Source of the DNA: Flaccisagitta enflata
Lineage: Eukaryota > Chaetognatha > Sagittoidea > Aphragmophora
Assembly: GCA_965153355.1 (NCBI GenBank)
Contig: OZ231127.1
Span: 59,024,001 to 59,088,000, forward strand
Length of the DNA: 64,000 bases
Reading direction: 5' to 3'
In this document: positions 41,090 through 53,721 of the stretch, piece after piece
Layout of the letters: the number at the start of each line of letters is the position of its first letter
How positions within the stretch are numbered: the first letter of the stretch is position 1
Program-made: the position numbers and the translations under genes
The notes under the pieces: generated by a model
What the model was told of the DNA's origin: nothing
Databases searched by the model: none
Seen by the model: the letters and a program-made list of their open reading frames with translations, nothing else

Positions 41090-41630
41090 TTTGGGCAGCG
41101 GCCCCAAAGGGCCGATGTCCTGTAGAACACTGGGGGGAATTTCCAGACGTCCGTCCGTCCGTCCTTCCGTCCATCCATCCGTCCTTCTGTCCCCCCCCCA
41201 TTGGCCATCAAGACCTCAAATCTGCCCTCCCAGCCCTCAATTTAGCCTTTGAGGCCTCAAATCAGCCTTCGAGGCTTATAATCAGCCCCCTCAGCCTCAA
41301 ATCTGCCCTCCAGACCTCAAATCTGCCCTCCAGACCTTCAATTAGCCTCTAAAGCATCAAACCAGCCGTCCGTGGCTCAAATTTGCCCTCAAAACCTCAC
41401 ATCTGCTCTCCATGCCTTAATTCTGCCCTCCAGCCTTCAAATATGCCTTCAGTGGCCGAAATTAGTCATCTAAGGCCTGAAATATGCCCCCTCAGGATGT
41501 CTGGAAATTCCCCCCTGTGTTCTACAGGACATCGGCCCTTTGGGGCCGCTGCCCTGCTCTCACTCCACTTCATCACTGAATCACTCCCAGCAGGGCATCG
41601 GGTACCGCTGACCATGTGCGATCTTTGGAT
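41090..41630 (+). mobile_element. T element in intron 4 of copy D
   Basis: Near-identical to the copy at 28720, with cleaner termini: TTTTTGGGCAGCGGCCCC at the left, GGGGCCGCTGCCC and the outer arm at the right. Confidence 0.8.
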
Positions 41631-42221
41631 GACTAGTAATGGTATCTATTTAAACGACGGCAATGACGGATGTCAAGGCAACGTAAGGAATCAGAAGAAA
41701 TGACATGAAAATTTTTGCATTTTGTAAATTTCAAACTTGTTTTTAACCGTATGTTACTATTGATGCTGAATGGAATTTTCGTATCGGGAGATAAGGAAGA
41801 ATTATCTTGACGTAGGATAAATCTGATGATGAATACCAACCAAGAGCTTCTACGAGTTTTTTCTCCGTGACGCCGCAGCCCCAAAAAGTCGCCACATCGC
41901 CGTCTTCAAAATCCGGCGCGTCACCCCAATCCGGTGTCATGACGTCATTGATGCCAATGAGCGCCGCGTCGCCTAAGTGGATGGGGGCGCCATGGGCTGA
42001 ATCTAAAGGCGCCATGATGGCGAAAGCGGTCGCGAGCAGAGAACCCGGAATCGGACGCATGGAAACCACCATCGGAATAGAAGACGGCAAAGAAGAGACG
42101 CATTGGATTTTTGTCTGATGGTTGGGTAAAAAATAACGTTTTGTAAGAATTTGATCAATTCGGCCAGTCGGGACATAGTAAAAACGGCAGACGGCAAAAA
42201 CAAATGGTTGAAAATAGAAAC

Positions 42222-42248
42222 AACAACGACGACAACAACAATAACAAA

Positions 42249-42279
<31 letters not shown>

Positions 42280-42287
42280 GTAACTAT

Positions 42288-42322
<35 letters not shown>

Positions 42323-42380
42323 AAACAATAACAACAACAACAACAATAGAAAAAATCAGCAACAACAAAAACAAAAACAA

Positions 42381-42413
<33 letters not shown>

Positions 42414-42445
42414 AAACAACAACATCAACAACAACTACAAAAATA
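42222..42445. repeat. (AAC)n at the exon 3 donor of copy D
   Basis: Counterpart of 29840-30070 with a shorter uninterrupted run. Confidence 0.9.
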
Positions 42446-42869
42446 ACAGCAATTCAACAACAGCAACAACAACCACCTGATACATGGCGGTATCCTTCTT
42501 CCTTTGGATATTTCTGATCGGAACTCCACCTCTAATCAATGCGGACTCGAAAGAATAACTGCACCCGACGTAGAAAGTCACAAAATTGGTGAAGTCAACA
42601 TCAAGTAGATCGTCAACATCTTCCGGGGTCAGTTTGCCGTCGACGTAAACCGCGTAGGATGTCATGTCGCGCCTGCCAAACAGGCACAGATACAAAGATA
42701 TCATTCACCAGTTAGGGGTCACATCCGTTTCTTTCTTGCTGACAACTCGCTGTTGTGCGCTGTCTGATTATGAATCTGGCTGGTTGTCTATCTCTATATT
42801 CTATCTGCTCTGATAGTTTCTATCTGTCTGTCTCTCTCTTTCCCTCTCACTGTCTCTCTCTCCCTCTTT

Positions 42870-43372
42870 TTGGGCAGCGGCGCCAAAGGGCCGATGTCCT
42901 GTAGGACACAGGGGAGAATTTCCAGACGTCCATACGTCCGTACATCTGTCCGTCCCTCCCCCCCCCCAAAGCTTAACAAGCCTCAAATTCCCATTGAATA
43001 ACATGGGAAACCGACAAAATACAAACTTCCCATTGAATAACATGGAAAATTTACAAAAAAAAAATTGCATGTTTCCTATTGAATATCAACTTAGAAAATT
43101 GATAAAAATTGAAAAAAAATGTAAAATTACCATTGAATAACATGGTAAAATGACGAAAAATTGAAAAAAATGCAAAATTCCTATTGAATAACATGGAAAA
43201 TTGCTACCAAGGCCTCAAATATGCCCTCTCAGGACGTCTGGAAAATTCACCCCTGTGTCCTACAGGACATTGGCCCTTTGGGGCCGCTGCCCTGCTCTCA
43301 CTCCAATTCTTCAGCTAATCACTCCAAGCAGGGCATCGGGTACCGCTGACCATGTGCGATACTTGGATGACT
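42870..43372 (+). mobile_element. T element in intron 2 of copy D
   Basis: Left TTTTTGGGCAGCGGCGCC, interior of CCATTGAATAACATGG units, right GGGGCCGCTGCCC and outer arm ending ACTTGGATGACTTG. The right end runs straight into T-rich and (TC)n DNA. Confidence 0.8.
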
Positions 43373-43382
43373 TGTTTTTTTT

Positions 43383-43478
<96 letters not shown>
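43383..43478. repeat. (TC)n at the exon 2 donor of copy D
   Basis: Lies between the T element's right end and the exon 2 donor at 43480/43481. On the transcribed strand it begins 3-5 nt into the intron. Confidence 0.95.
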
Positions 43479-43480
<2 letters not shown>

Positions 43481-44356
43481 CTAATATCCGAGTCCGTGGC
43501 CAAAGAGGGCGCTGCCGCTTCCCCCGGTTTGCTCCTGTAAATGACCGGTAGAGGTCCTCGATTGTTGGCGCAAATTTTCTCGGCCTCATCGGCGAATTCC
43601 GCCGGAACAATGAAAACATTCGCTTGCATTTGACCTGAGAATTGAAAATACCTCTTACTTTAGTTTGACTTGAATAGTGCATGTCAAGGGACCAATAAAT
43701 CTTATCTGTTATAAGCAGGCGTGTATAAAATCAAAGGGGTTGGAGATGGGGAAAAAATCAAAAGCTAAAAAAAGAAGAAAAAGGAAAATCTTTGAAGATT
43801 TAACACTTTTGGTAGTTCGAAATAGTAGTCTCTGAGGCAGAGGCCATATTTGACGTCACCAGACCAATTTGGCAGGAGCAGTGAGTTAAAAGAAATAAAA
43901 TCATAAAAAAAAGTAAAGTGTGACCAACAAACCAACCGACCGACCGACTGACCGACGGAAAAAGCGGGTTGTAGAGTCGCATGCACGCAACTAAAAACTC
44001 GATAAAATGAGTGGAAATGAATGTTATTGAAATAGATCCCCCTCAGGGAAATATGGCCAGAGGAGGCACGCAGGCTAAGATCAGCAAGTTATTTCAATTA
44101 TCAAAATACATTAAAACATAAAAAAAATTTTTCTATCAAATTTTCATTTATATTTTATGATTCAATATTTTTTCATTTTTAGATTTTTTTAATCATTTAG
44201 AATTTTTCATATTTAGAAATTTTTTCTTTCTTTTTTAGTATATTTTTTCTTTATCTAATGAATTTTTTTTCTATATTATAAAACTTGTGTTTTATTCTTA
44301 TCTTAGCAAATTTTTTTTCAATAATTCATTTTACAAACGGTTTTTTCTTTTTTTTA

Positions 44357-44543
44357 GTCGCGGACGAGCAACTTTATAAGAGGCTTTGTCCGTCCGTCCG
44401 TCCGTCGGTCCGTTGGTCCGTCGGTCCGTTGGTCCGTCGGTCCGTTGGTCCGTCGGTGAGCACGAGTCGAAATGTGGGAAAAAGCACATTTCCGCCCCTG
44501 CCCACCCGTCCGCGACTGGTATTAGCCGTGTATCCGGCCTTGT
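44357..44543 (+). mobile_element. Dual-hairpin short element in intron 1 of copy D
   Basis: Duplicate of the copy at 37569, with TATAAGAGGCTTTGTCCG complete here and one head-stem mismatch (AGTCGC/GCAACT). Confidence 0.75.
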
Positions 44544-46454
44544 TTTAATTTTTTTCAAACTATCAAGTGATATCTCAACTGTTTCATTTTTTTGTATTGA
44601 TACCTGCACCCCTCCCCTGCAACGATTAAACTACATATTATTCACCCACTTTTTTATACTGTAATGTGAATAAAAGCAATTACATAGTGAGTCGGACACA
44701 GTATTGAGTCGGACACAGAATGGGGCCTGCTTAGATATCGCTGTTTCAGTTGATTTCACGTAATCCAATACTTCGCGTCACCAACAAACCTTCCAACCGA
44801 CAGACACACTCTTTCATAGTCGCTTACCGCGTGACTAAAATGAGATAAAAACTCTCTTAGAGGAGTAATTATGAGTTTTTTCAATTGATGTTGTAGTTTT
44901 GATTTTCCTCTTCTATTTTCGAGTGACAGCTTTACGCAACCCTAACGTTGAAAACAAGGCCGCATACACGGCAAGACAGTCGCGGACGGTTGGGCAGGGG
45001 CCGTAAGGCAAAAAAACGCTAGAAATTCAGAAATATTTGTTACCGACGTACCAACGTACTGATGTACCGACGTACCGACGTACCGACATACCGACGTACC
45101 GACCGACACAGCAAGGTGTAGAGTCGCGTGACCGCGATTAAAAAAAGAAATAAATCCACTCTACCTGGTGCCAATCCTGAGGTTGATGTTGCCGTTATTG
45201 TCCCATCTCTCATTCTGCGACAAACCTCGGCAGCCGTTGCCATCATTTCAAAATTTACTGCTTGGCGTTACAAAGATTTTATGAAAGTATTTTGTAACTG
45301 TAAGGCGAATAAAGTTTTGACTTGAAAAACAACTTTGTCTTTGGCCGGTCTTTAGAAAATTCGCTTTGCAGTGAGCAGATAATCACCGATTCATTCTGTC
45401 ATAGCCTAACAGAAAACTAGACTGAAAAAATTCAGTGATCAGAGGCCGCGTATTGGAAACCAAGTATTTCTGTATCTTCAAACCCGTTTCAAAACCGGTA
45501 TCTTATTTGAACAAGGCCGGATACACAGCCAATGAGTAGTCGCTTTCGGGTGGACTGGTGTAGTAATGCTAGTGGGCAGGTGCAGTAATGCAAATGAGCA
45601 GGGACAGCGATACAAGTGAGCTGGGGCAGCTATACAATAGGGCAGGGGCAGTATGTGGGTGGGTGGGGCTAAGAAATCGCTATCCCAGCCAATTTCCCGT
45701 CATCCAAATCTTCGCGTTACGGACCTTTGGACCAACCAACCCTCGGACACGCCCTCTTGTAGAGTCGCTTAGCAAGCGACCAAAAAAGCGCAAGGAAAAA
45801 CAAACAAACAATAAAACAGAGGAATGAATGAACGAATTCATTTTTCCAACTGAGTCGTTATCTAATCTGGCTAATCAGTTGGTAGTCCCAAGAACTACTG
45901 CTCTACAGGGGGGGTACGCAGGGTACCTAAACTGCCGGAAGAATTGGTTCCTCCCCTGATTCACATAGAACCATATTTAGCTAAAAAGAATCTATGGTAA
46001 AATCAATTCTTCCGGCCATAGAAGTTGGAAAAAAATGAGGTCGAACAGGTCAACTAGGAAAAAAAAAATTTATCAGCAATCATCATAACTTCCATCAACC
46101 AAGCATTTTGTTGTACAAGAAACCTGATGCACTGAATGGTCAATTGACACTTCTCTGCTTTTTTCATAGCACTATGACTCACAACCATCGCGAACCACTT
46201 GTAATCAAAATCTAGAAACTGACCAAAGAATTTTCTGGTAGATATTTTTTTGATCCATAAATTGAAGAAAAAGGCAACAAGAAATCTCGAATTCACTCGG
46301 TAAAAAATGATGGTACCTTAAAAAAGTCATTTACACATCTAAGGCTACGTTCGTCGTCTGACTGCTCTATATATGATACGGTCTACTTTACTTTTACGAG
46401 CCGTCCCGTACCTTGACTAATGATTTTTAGCGGTTGATCAATCTGAAGCGCGTG

Positions 46455-46635
46455 ATACAGTAGGACCCCGCCTCATCGGTCCCGTTGGGACTGAAGATTT
46501 TTCACCTTTATTTCAGGGTAACCTTTAAAGAGAGGTGAAATCACATTAAAAACTACCATTTGGGGCCTTAAAAGGTTGACCTTTATTGATGGACAACCTT
46601 TAAAAGCGAGGCTGTTATTGCGAGGTTCCACTGTA
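46455..46635. mobile_element. pogo/Tigger-like MITE, duplicate
   Basis: Duplicate of 34066-34237 with a better preserved right end (GCGAGGTTCCACTG|TA). The hairpin repeat 45925-46019 lies just before it. Confidence 0.65.
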
Positions 46636-46639
46636 GTTT

Positions 46640-47803
46640 ACAGGTCAGCGATACCCGTTGCCCTACTTTGAGTGATTGTGAATTGGAGTGAGGGGAAGCA
46701 GGGCAGCGGCCCCAAAGGGGACGAAGTCCAGTAGAACACAGGGGGACTTTAGTTGGTCCTGCCTGAAGAAGTGGATGAGATGCTATAAGGGGCTGACTGA
46801 AGGCCTTCAAGAGCCTAAATTGAGGTCTAAGAAGGCTGATGTAAGGCCTGAGAATGCCAATCGGAAGCTTGAGAGGGCTGACTCTAGGCTTGAGAGAGCT
46901 GGATTAAGGCTTGAAAGGTCAGAGGACTGAGAGCAATAAATTGAGGCTTAGATAGCTTATTTGAGGCCTGAGAGGCCTAATTAGAGGCCTGGGAGGCCAG
47001 GTTTGAGGCCTGAGAATTTGGATTTGAGGCCTGAGAAGCCTAATTTGAGGCCTGAGAGGCCGGGTTTGAGTCCTGAGAGGTTGAATTTGAAGCCTAAGAA
47101 GCTGGATTTGAGGCCTGAGGGGCCTGATTTGAGGTCTCAGAGGCCAGATTTGAGGTCTTAGAGGACAGCTTTGACGTCTCAGAGGCCAGATTTGAGGCCT
47201 GAAGGGCCTGATGAGGGGGCGGGGGGGACAAAAGAATGGACGAACGAACAAATGAGCGGACAAATGAAAGTCCCCCTGTGTTCTAGAGGCCTTCAAGAGC
47301 CTAAACTGAGGTCTAAGAAGGCTGATGTAAGGCCTGACTGAAAATGTCAATCGGAAGCTTGAGAGGGCTGACTTGAGGCTTGAGAGAGCTGGATTGAGGC
47401 TTGAAAGGTCAGAGGACTGAGAGCAATAAATTGAGGCTCAGATAGCTGATTTGAGGCCTGAGAGGTCTAATTTGAGGCCTGAGAGGCCAGGTTTGAGGCC
47501 TGAGAATTTGGATTTGAGGCCTAAGAAGTCTAATTTGAGGCCTAAGAGGTTGGATTTGAGGCCTGAGAGGCCGGATTTGAGGCCTGAGAGGCTGGATTTG
47601 AGGCCTGAGAGCCTGTATTTGAGGCCAGAGAGGCCAGATTTGAGGTCTCAGAGGCCAGATTTGAGGTCTCAGAGGCCAGATTTGAGGCTTGAAGGGTCTG
47701 ATGGGGGGGCAGGGGGGACAAACGGATGGACGCACAAACGAACAAAAGGACGAATGAAAGTCCCCCTGTGTTCTACAGGACTTCGTCCCCTTCGGAACCG
47801 CTG
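46640..47803 (-). mobile_element. T element, long copy with GAGGCCTGA minisatellite, duplicate
   Basis: Duplicate of the copy at 34238. Outer arm GGTCAGCGATACCCGTTGCC, terminus GGGCAGCGGCCCCAAAGG, right terminus GGAACCGCTGCCC. It contains two minisatellite blocks separated by an internal CCCCCTGTGTTCTAGAG motif. Confidence 0.75.
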
Positions 47804-47813
47804 CCCGAAAAGG

Positions 47814-47882
47814 GCTTGGGTTGGGAATAGGTTTCGGGATAGGGTTGGGAATTAGGTTGGGGTTAGGGCTAGGGGTGGGTTG
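47814..47882 (+). repeat. Degenerate telomere-like G-rich repeat after copy E
   Basis: Fourth copy of the block at 26824. Confidence 0.7.
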
Positions 47883-49664
47883 GTCTTGAGCGGAATTTTC
47901 GGGAAAAACAATAGGAAAGTGTATGGTACTTTATTTACATAACCCTAAGACGTTTACGGTACCAACCCAAGCGTACAGGAACAAAGAAACTGTGGCACAA
48001 GATGCAACTTATATTCATACCATGTGCAGCTCCAACAGGCATCGGTGGAGTAAAAGCCAGACAAATAGACAGGCAGACAGAGAGACAGACGGACTGGCCC
48101 ACCTTCAAGCTGAATGATATCAAGTCTCCTGCATTACTTTTTTCATCATTGAACGTAATTGTTCAACCTTTCTAAAAACACGGAAAGTATTCAGGTGTCC
48201 CATTTCATTTCCACGTGAAATGTTTCTTGCATTTTTCTCTTGGACTTGTTTGCACATATCGGAATCGATATTGTTGAACTGTGATGGGGAAATAAGAATG
48301 CATCCTTAGATACGTGTGTGAGAGATTATGCGCGTCTGTGCTTGGTGAGTTTGATGAACAAACGTCCGTATCAGCGAGTTGGCGTTGCTCTATGCGTCTA
48401 TCCGTCCGTTGGTCTGTATTCTTGTCATTGATAGCCCCATTTTCCACAACGCTTCACATTACCTTTTCCTCCGCCAAGAAATCATCCACATTGATAATCC
48501 GTTTGTGTCCGATTCCTCTTCTTTTGTATCTCTCGTGAAATGAATCCAATTGTAAGGCGATCAAACAAAAGCACAAACTCAGCAAATCTTCACATTCTAA
48601 AACGCCATCTGCCGCATTTGAGGGTTTTTCTTTTCCTTCCTTCGCTGCCGATTTGTTACCGCCAGAAACAAACAGGTTAACCGGCAACCGAGTGGATGGA
48701 CTGCATTGATTATAAATTGACACAGAAAAAAAGAGAAGACATATACATGTACATGTGGCCTTATATGATAAGCTGAGCTGCCTTTCTGCTTCTGCTGAAT
48801 GTAATGCGAGTCCACGTCTTGTCTCCAAAACCTTTGGATTCATTCTCTTTCACCTGGTTTTCTCTGAGTCATGAGGCCAAAAGTTGGGTTCTCCGTCATT
48901 TGTGCTTGGAGGTTGCGCAATTTGAGGAAGTTCGCCGAGTGTTTTGTTGTTGTAAGTGATGCTTGTTTTGCCAAGAGAGTGAAGCACATCTATCAAGCAC
49001 TGCAATTGCTTGGAACCCGAATCAATCTCCATAACTAAACGAAAGTTATCATCGCATTCAGGAAATAAATCTAAAGACTCATTTATATTAGTAATATTAT
49101 TGTAAATTTCAAACACTGACTTCATGAAAACAGTTACCTTCGCTTGCTGTAATGTGCACAGATGACGCATGTGACAAAAGCAACGCCAAGCGTGTGAATC
49201 TGTCATTTTCAACTTCCTCGTCGCTTTCAGTTACGCCGCAGTGATTTCGGTTTTGGCTGTTGTCATTCTGGACATCCCCCTCCTGCCCAATCCATATATA
49301 AAATGATGGTTCATCATAATATTCTACTCGTTATACATTCAGACTGTGTAATTTTATGTAAATTACAGATGAACATGAGAAAAAAGTAAAATCAAGTCCA
49401 CAAAATCACCAGGCGCATTTCGTCGGCGTCATTGCCAATTGTTCTTCCACATATCCTGAGACTCTTAATGATATTCGCAGTTTTGACGTCTAAGACGCTG
49501 TAAAACTGCGGCCAATTTGAGACCGGAAGTGTCACCGGAAGCACGATCGGCCGCTGCCCGGATGGCAGACGCTGATCCGGAGTCGGCACGTCACACAGGA
49601 ACAGAAATCCCTCGTGACGAGGATGAGTGAAGGCCAAAGGAGCCGCTGTGATTTACAAATAGGT

Positions 49665-50090
49665 GAACAAAGACAATGTATCAAAAATAGCAATGAAAAT
49701 TATGACCTTTTTTTGCTGCTTTCAAGAAAGGAATGTTTTTACTTAAATGAACATAACTCTTAAACAAATTAAGCTACAGATGCCAGATACGACTATTTTG
49801 AAGGGTTTTCCAAATGTCATGGATTTTGATTAGTTTAAAGTCAATTCAAACAATCTAAATAGGATTAAAGTCAGTTTTAAAAGTCATTTGAAGATCTTGC
49901 ATCAATCAACAACATCCTGTTTTCCATTTATGATAAAATGTAGTCAAATTGACCAAAATGTCTGTGATTGGTGCCAATTACTTCATTTCTTCCAATTCTT
50001 TGGATTCCTCATGGAAAAAAGTTGTTTAAGTGATTTTTGAGCATATAAATCTTGAATATAAAATTTGTATCTTTTTTTATGCATCGCACT
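49665..50090. other. Intron 4 of copy E, sequence without the T element
   Basis: Unique AT-rich sequence at the place where copies B and D carry a T element. Homology resumes at CTAATGGTATACAATTAAAC. Confidence 0.6.
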
Positions 50091-51700
50091 GTACTAATGG
50101 TATACAATTAAACGACGGCAATGACGGATGTCAAGGCAATGTAAGGAATCAGAAGAAATGACATGAAAATTTTTGCATTTCGTAAATTTCAAATTTGTTT
50201 TTAACCGTATGTTACTGTTGACGCTGAATGGAATTTTCGTATCGGGAGGTAAGGAAGAACGTAGGATAAATCTGATGAATTCAGGCCTTAATTTAGAGCG
50301 GGCCCGCGGGCCCGAGGCCCACATTTTGGCTGCCGGGCCCGCTATTTTGGCTGACTGCGGGCCCAATTGGCCCGCTCTCATTTAGCTGTCTACTATGCAT
50401 TCAACTTTTTTCTTCCAAATTGCTGTGATCTGAATGAAGATTCGTAAAACAGAATGATACTATAAGACGCAGAGCAAGATCAGCCATGCAGATCCCATTC
50501 ATATAGTTCAAAAAATAGATTATCAACTTGAAGCTAACTGATAATTGATTATCATTGGGCAATGCATACTAATCAAATAGCAAAAAAAAATAATGCAAAA
50601 TATTGAATTTTTAGCTATTTATTGCTAAAAAGGTTAATTTATTATAGAAGGATAAACTGTCAGAAAAAATTAAAAATATTCTTCTATAGTTTATCATCAT
50701 TTTATTAATTTTTAAAACCTTATGTAGCATAGTATTAGAGTACTACTTGTCTATTTTCTATAAATTTATTGATTAATCATTCATGAAATCATTTATTAAT
50801 GAAAATGTTTAAGTTTTTTTTCTTTTGAAATAAAGAAAAGTTTTGATATTTTTTATTTTTATCATAACAATGAAATATCGTTTGTACAACTTATTTATTC
50901 ATTTATTTTTTCATTCATATAATTATTTATTTATTTTTTGATTCCTTTTTCATTCTTTTAATTTATCTATGAATCCATTCTTCAATCATGTCTTTCGTCA
51001 TGTCATAATTTTCTTAAGCCATGAAAACCGTGTCAGATATTACATTATTTCAGGTACTTATGTATTTGCCATCAGTTATTTCATTCCTTCATTCATTCGT
51101 TCATTCATTCGTTCATTCATTCATTCATTCATTCATTCATTCATTCATTCATTCTTTCGTTCATTTATTCATTCATTTATTCATTCATATTTACAATCAT
51201 GTTTTGACTTTATCATTCAGACGGTCTATCGACTCTATCCACTCATGTAAGATTCATTCATGTCATTTCATTCATTCATTAAAGTGTGGATCTCGTCTGA
51301 AACGTTGGTAAGTCATAAATTATTAACAATCATAATTTATCTATAAACACAGAAATATCAATGCATAGGAGCAGAATAAAAACCCACATACTAGGAGTAA
51401 AACGCTAAGAAAATCAGCTGAAATTTTTAGTTCATTGGAATTTTCAAAATCAATAAAAAAAACAATGACACAGAAATAATAGGGTCGGATACGCGGCCAA
51501 TGAGTAGTCACTTTTCGGGTTGACAGGGGCAGTAATGCTGGTTGGCAGGGGCAGTATGAGAGAGTGTGGGAGCTGTTTTGTAGCTGAGCAGGGGCAGTAA
51601 CGCTCGAAAAAAAATCTTTATCGATTTAGCGTCATCCAAATTTTCGGATGGAGCTACCTCACAAGGGACACACCCTCTTGGAGAGTCACAAACGGCTGAA

Positions 51701-51768
<68 letters not shown>

Positions 51769-51827
51769 AATGGAGGGATGGACCGATGGAATTACGCGGA
51801 AACATATGGAGTCGCAAATCCATCATT

Positions 51828-52387
51828 AATAGTCGCAAAAGCGTTAGATGGTCAGCGGTACCTGTTGCCCCTATATGAGTGTATGAAGGTGTGAGGTGGT
51901 GAGAGGGGCAGCGGCCCCGAAGGGGCCGATGACCTATGCTGTTTTTAATTTGAGCCTGGAGGCTGGAATTGGGGCCTTGAAGCTGGGATTTGAGCCTGGA
52001 GGTCAGGATTTGAGCCAGGTGGCTGGGATTTGAGCCATGAGACTGGGATTTGAGCCTCAAGGTTGGGATTTGGGCCTCAAAGTTGGGATTTGGGCCTCAA
52101 AGTTGGGATTTGGGCCTCAAGGCTGGGAATTGGGCCTCAAGGCTGGGATTTGGGCCTCAAGGCTGGGATTTGGGCCTCGAGGTTGGGATTTGGGCCTCGA
52201 GGCTGGGATTTGGGCCTCGTGGCTGGGATTTGGGCCTCGAGGCTAGGATTTGGGCTCTCAGGGCTGGGATTTTGGCCTCAAGGCTGATTTTGGGCGTGAA
52301 GGCCAGGGGGGGGGTACGGAGGAGGAGGAGGAGAAATTCCTCCTGTGTGAAAGCATAGGTCATCGGCCCCTTCGGGGCCGCTGCCCA
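51828..52387 (-). mobile_element. T element nested in the 3.9-kb insertion
   Basis: Outer arm AGTCGCAAAAGCG...GGTCAGCGGTACC, termini GGGCAGCGGCCCCGAAGGGG and its inverted copy. Interior of 20-bp units GGGATTTGGGCCTCAAGGCT. Confidence 0.8.
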
Positions 52388-53319
52388 AAAAGGAAAGAAT
52401 GAAAAAAAAACCCCAGAAAATAAAGAAAAAAAACGGGAATAGAGAAAGAAAGAGAGATAGATAAAAAGAAATAAAGAAAAAAAGAAAGAGAAAAAAAGAA
52501 AAAGAGTCCGACTGACAGACAGTCAAGTGGAGCTGGGGAGGGGGGTTGCCGTGCATTCGGCCTAGTTTATCGCCTTTCGGCGGTTTTTATATCACTGCCC
52601 CTGCTCAAGTGTTTGGGTGGCCTTTTATGTCACTGCCCCTGCCCATTAGCCCGAGACTTGGAGAGCCGCGTATCCAGCCCTTTTTTCTTTACCAACTGTG
52701 CCCATCAGTATGTTGTTTAAATGATCACTATCTTGTCTTGCAAACTTGGTTATTTTCTAAGGAAAATCAGAAAAAAAATCAAATAGAACTGTGATATAAC
52801 TAATTCACTGAGAATTTCAAATTTGCATAGAAAATGAGTATTTCAAAAAAACAAAAACATACCGGGCTAGCCATTTGTAATATGGAGGCCGGTATGTTTT
52901 CAAAAATGCAAAATTTCTTTTTTTTAAAAAGATTTGAAATTCTCAAAATTGAAAATAATATTTTCGAAATTGTGAAAATCATTCAAAAATCTTCTTGAAA
53001 GTCTTATAAACCTAGTTAGATAAGTCTCCCAAGGTGCAAACTGACTAGTAATGATGTTTAACATGTAACAACACTTAAACCTATCGAACACGCCCAGTCT
53101 CTTATGATCTTATAACCATTTTACATTGTAATACTCAAATTTCACAAATACTTAAAAAGTCATTGTCATCTTGACCTCTGCTTTGCGGAGTTAGCTTACG
53201 GACATGATACAAGTCCGTGAGCCTTCAAACTTTTTTGTAGCTCAAAATATACTATAATTGGGTCTAGGTCCGATCATTTGGGTGTCAGCAGTATTGGCAC
53301 TGATGTACCATGTGGTTTA

Positions 53320-53721
53320 CAGACGGGACCCTAATAAGAGCGGAGGAGGGACCCAAAGTGTCACATGCACCCCCTACAGCTCACATGGTTCAATTATTTC
53401 CCACACTTGCAGTGGCGGTTGACACTTTGGGTGAATACAAATGGCGCCACCGTGGCGATTTTTCAATTTCCACCTTAAACCCCCCCAAACCACTCCAAAA
53501 GCTCGGAAAATTGAATAATTTTTTTTCTCAAATTTTGATCCAAATTTGGCTCTTTGAGGGGGTTAAAGGTGGAAATTGAAAAATCGCCACGGTGGCGCCA
53601 ATTGTATCCACCTAAGGTGTCAACTGCCACTGCAAATGAGAAAATTGATTGAACCATGTGAGCTGTAGGGGGGGCATGTAACAATTGGGTCCCTCCTCCG
53701 CTCTTATTAGGGTCCCTTCTG
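53320..53721. mobile_element. Palindromic MITE, TA flanks
   Basis: Arms of about 190 bp: CAGACGGGACCCTAATAAGA at the left and its near complement at the right, with TA outside both. The inner arms carry ATGGCGCCACCGTGGCGATT, which is also found in the MITE at 62062. Confidence 0.75.

Larger units (their letters stand above)
39526..45246 (-). pseudogene. DGLUCY: DGLUCY-type copy D, all nine exons, nonsense codon in exon 6
   Basis: Exons: 45165-45246, 43481-43634, 42477-42672, 41841-42114, 40815-41050, 40542-40689, 40258-40438, 39868-40105, 39526-39678. All junctions are AG/GT with matching phases, and the model would give 553 aa. DUF1445 motifs are intact (PG-QMQANVFIVP, VGCSYSFE, GGVPIRN, VVSMRPIP, HGAPIHLGD, FWGCGVTEK, AHPRHEGFLFLCDV). 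Codon 13 of exon 6 is TGA (minus strand 40653-40651) where copies B and E have CGA, a C-to-T change at a CpG. It truncates the protein after the DUF1445 domain, at about residue 327. The catalytic domain could still be made if the mRNA escapes decay, so 'pseudogene' is an inference. Confidence 0.85.
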
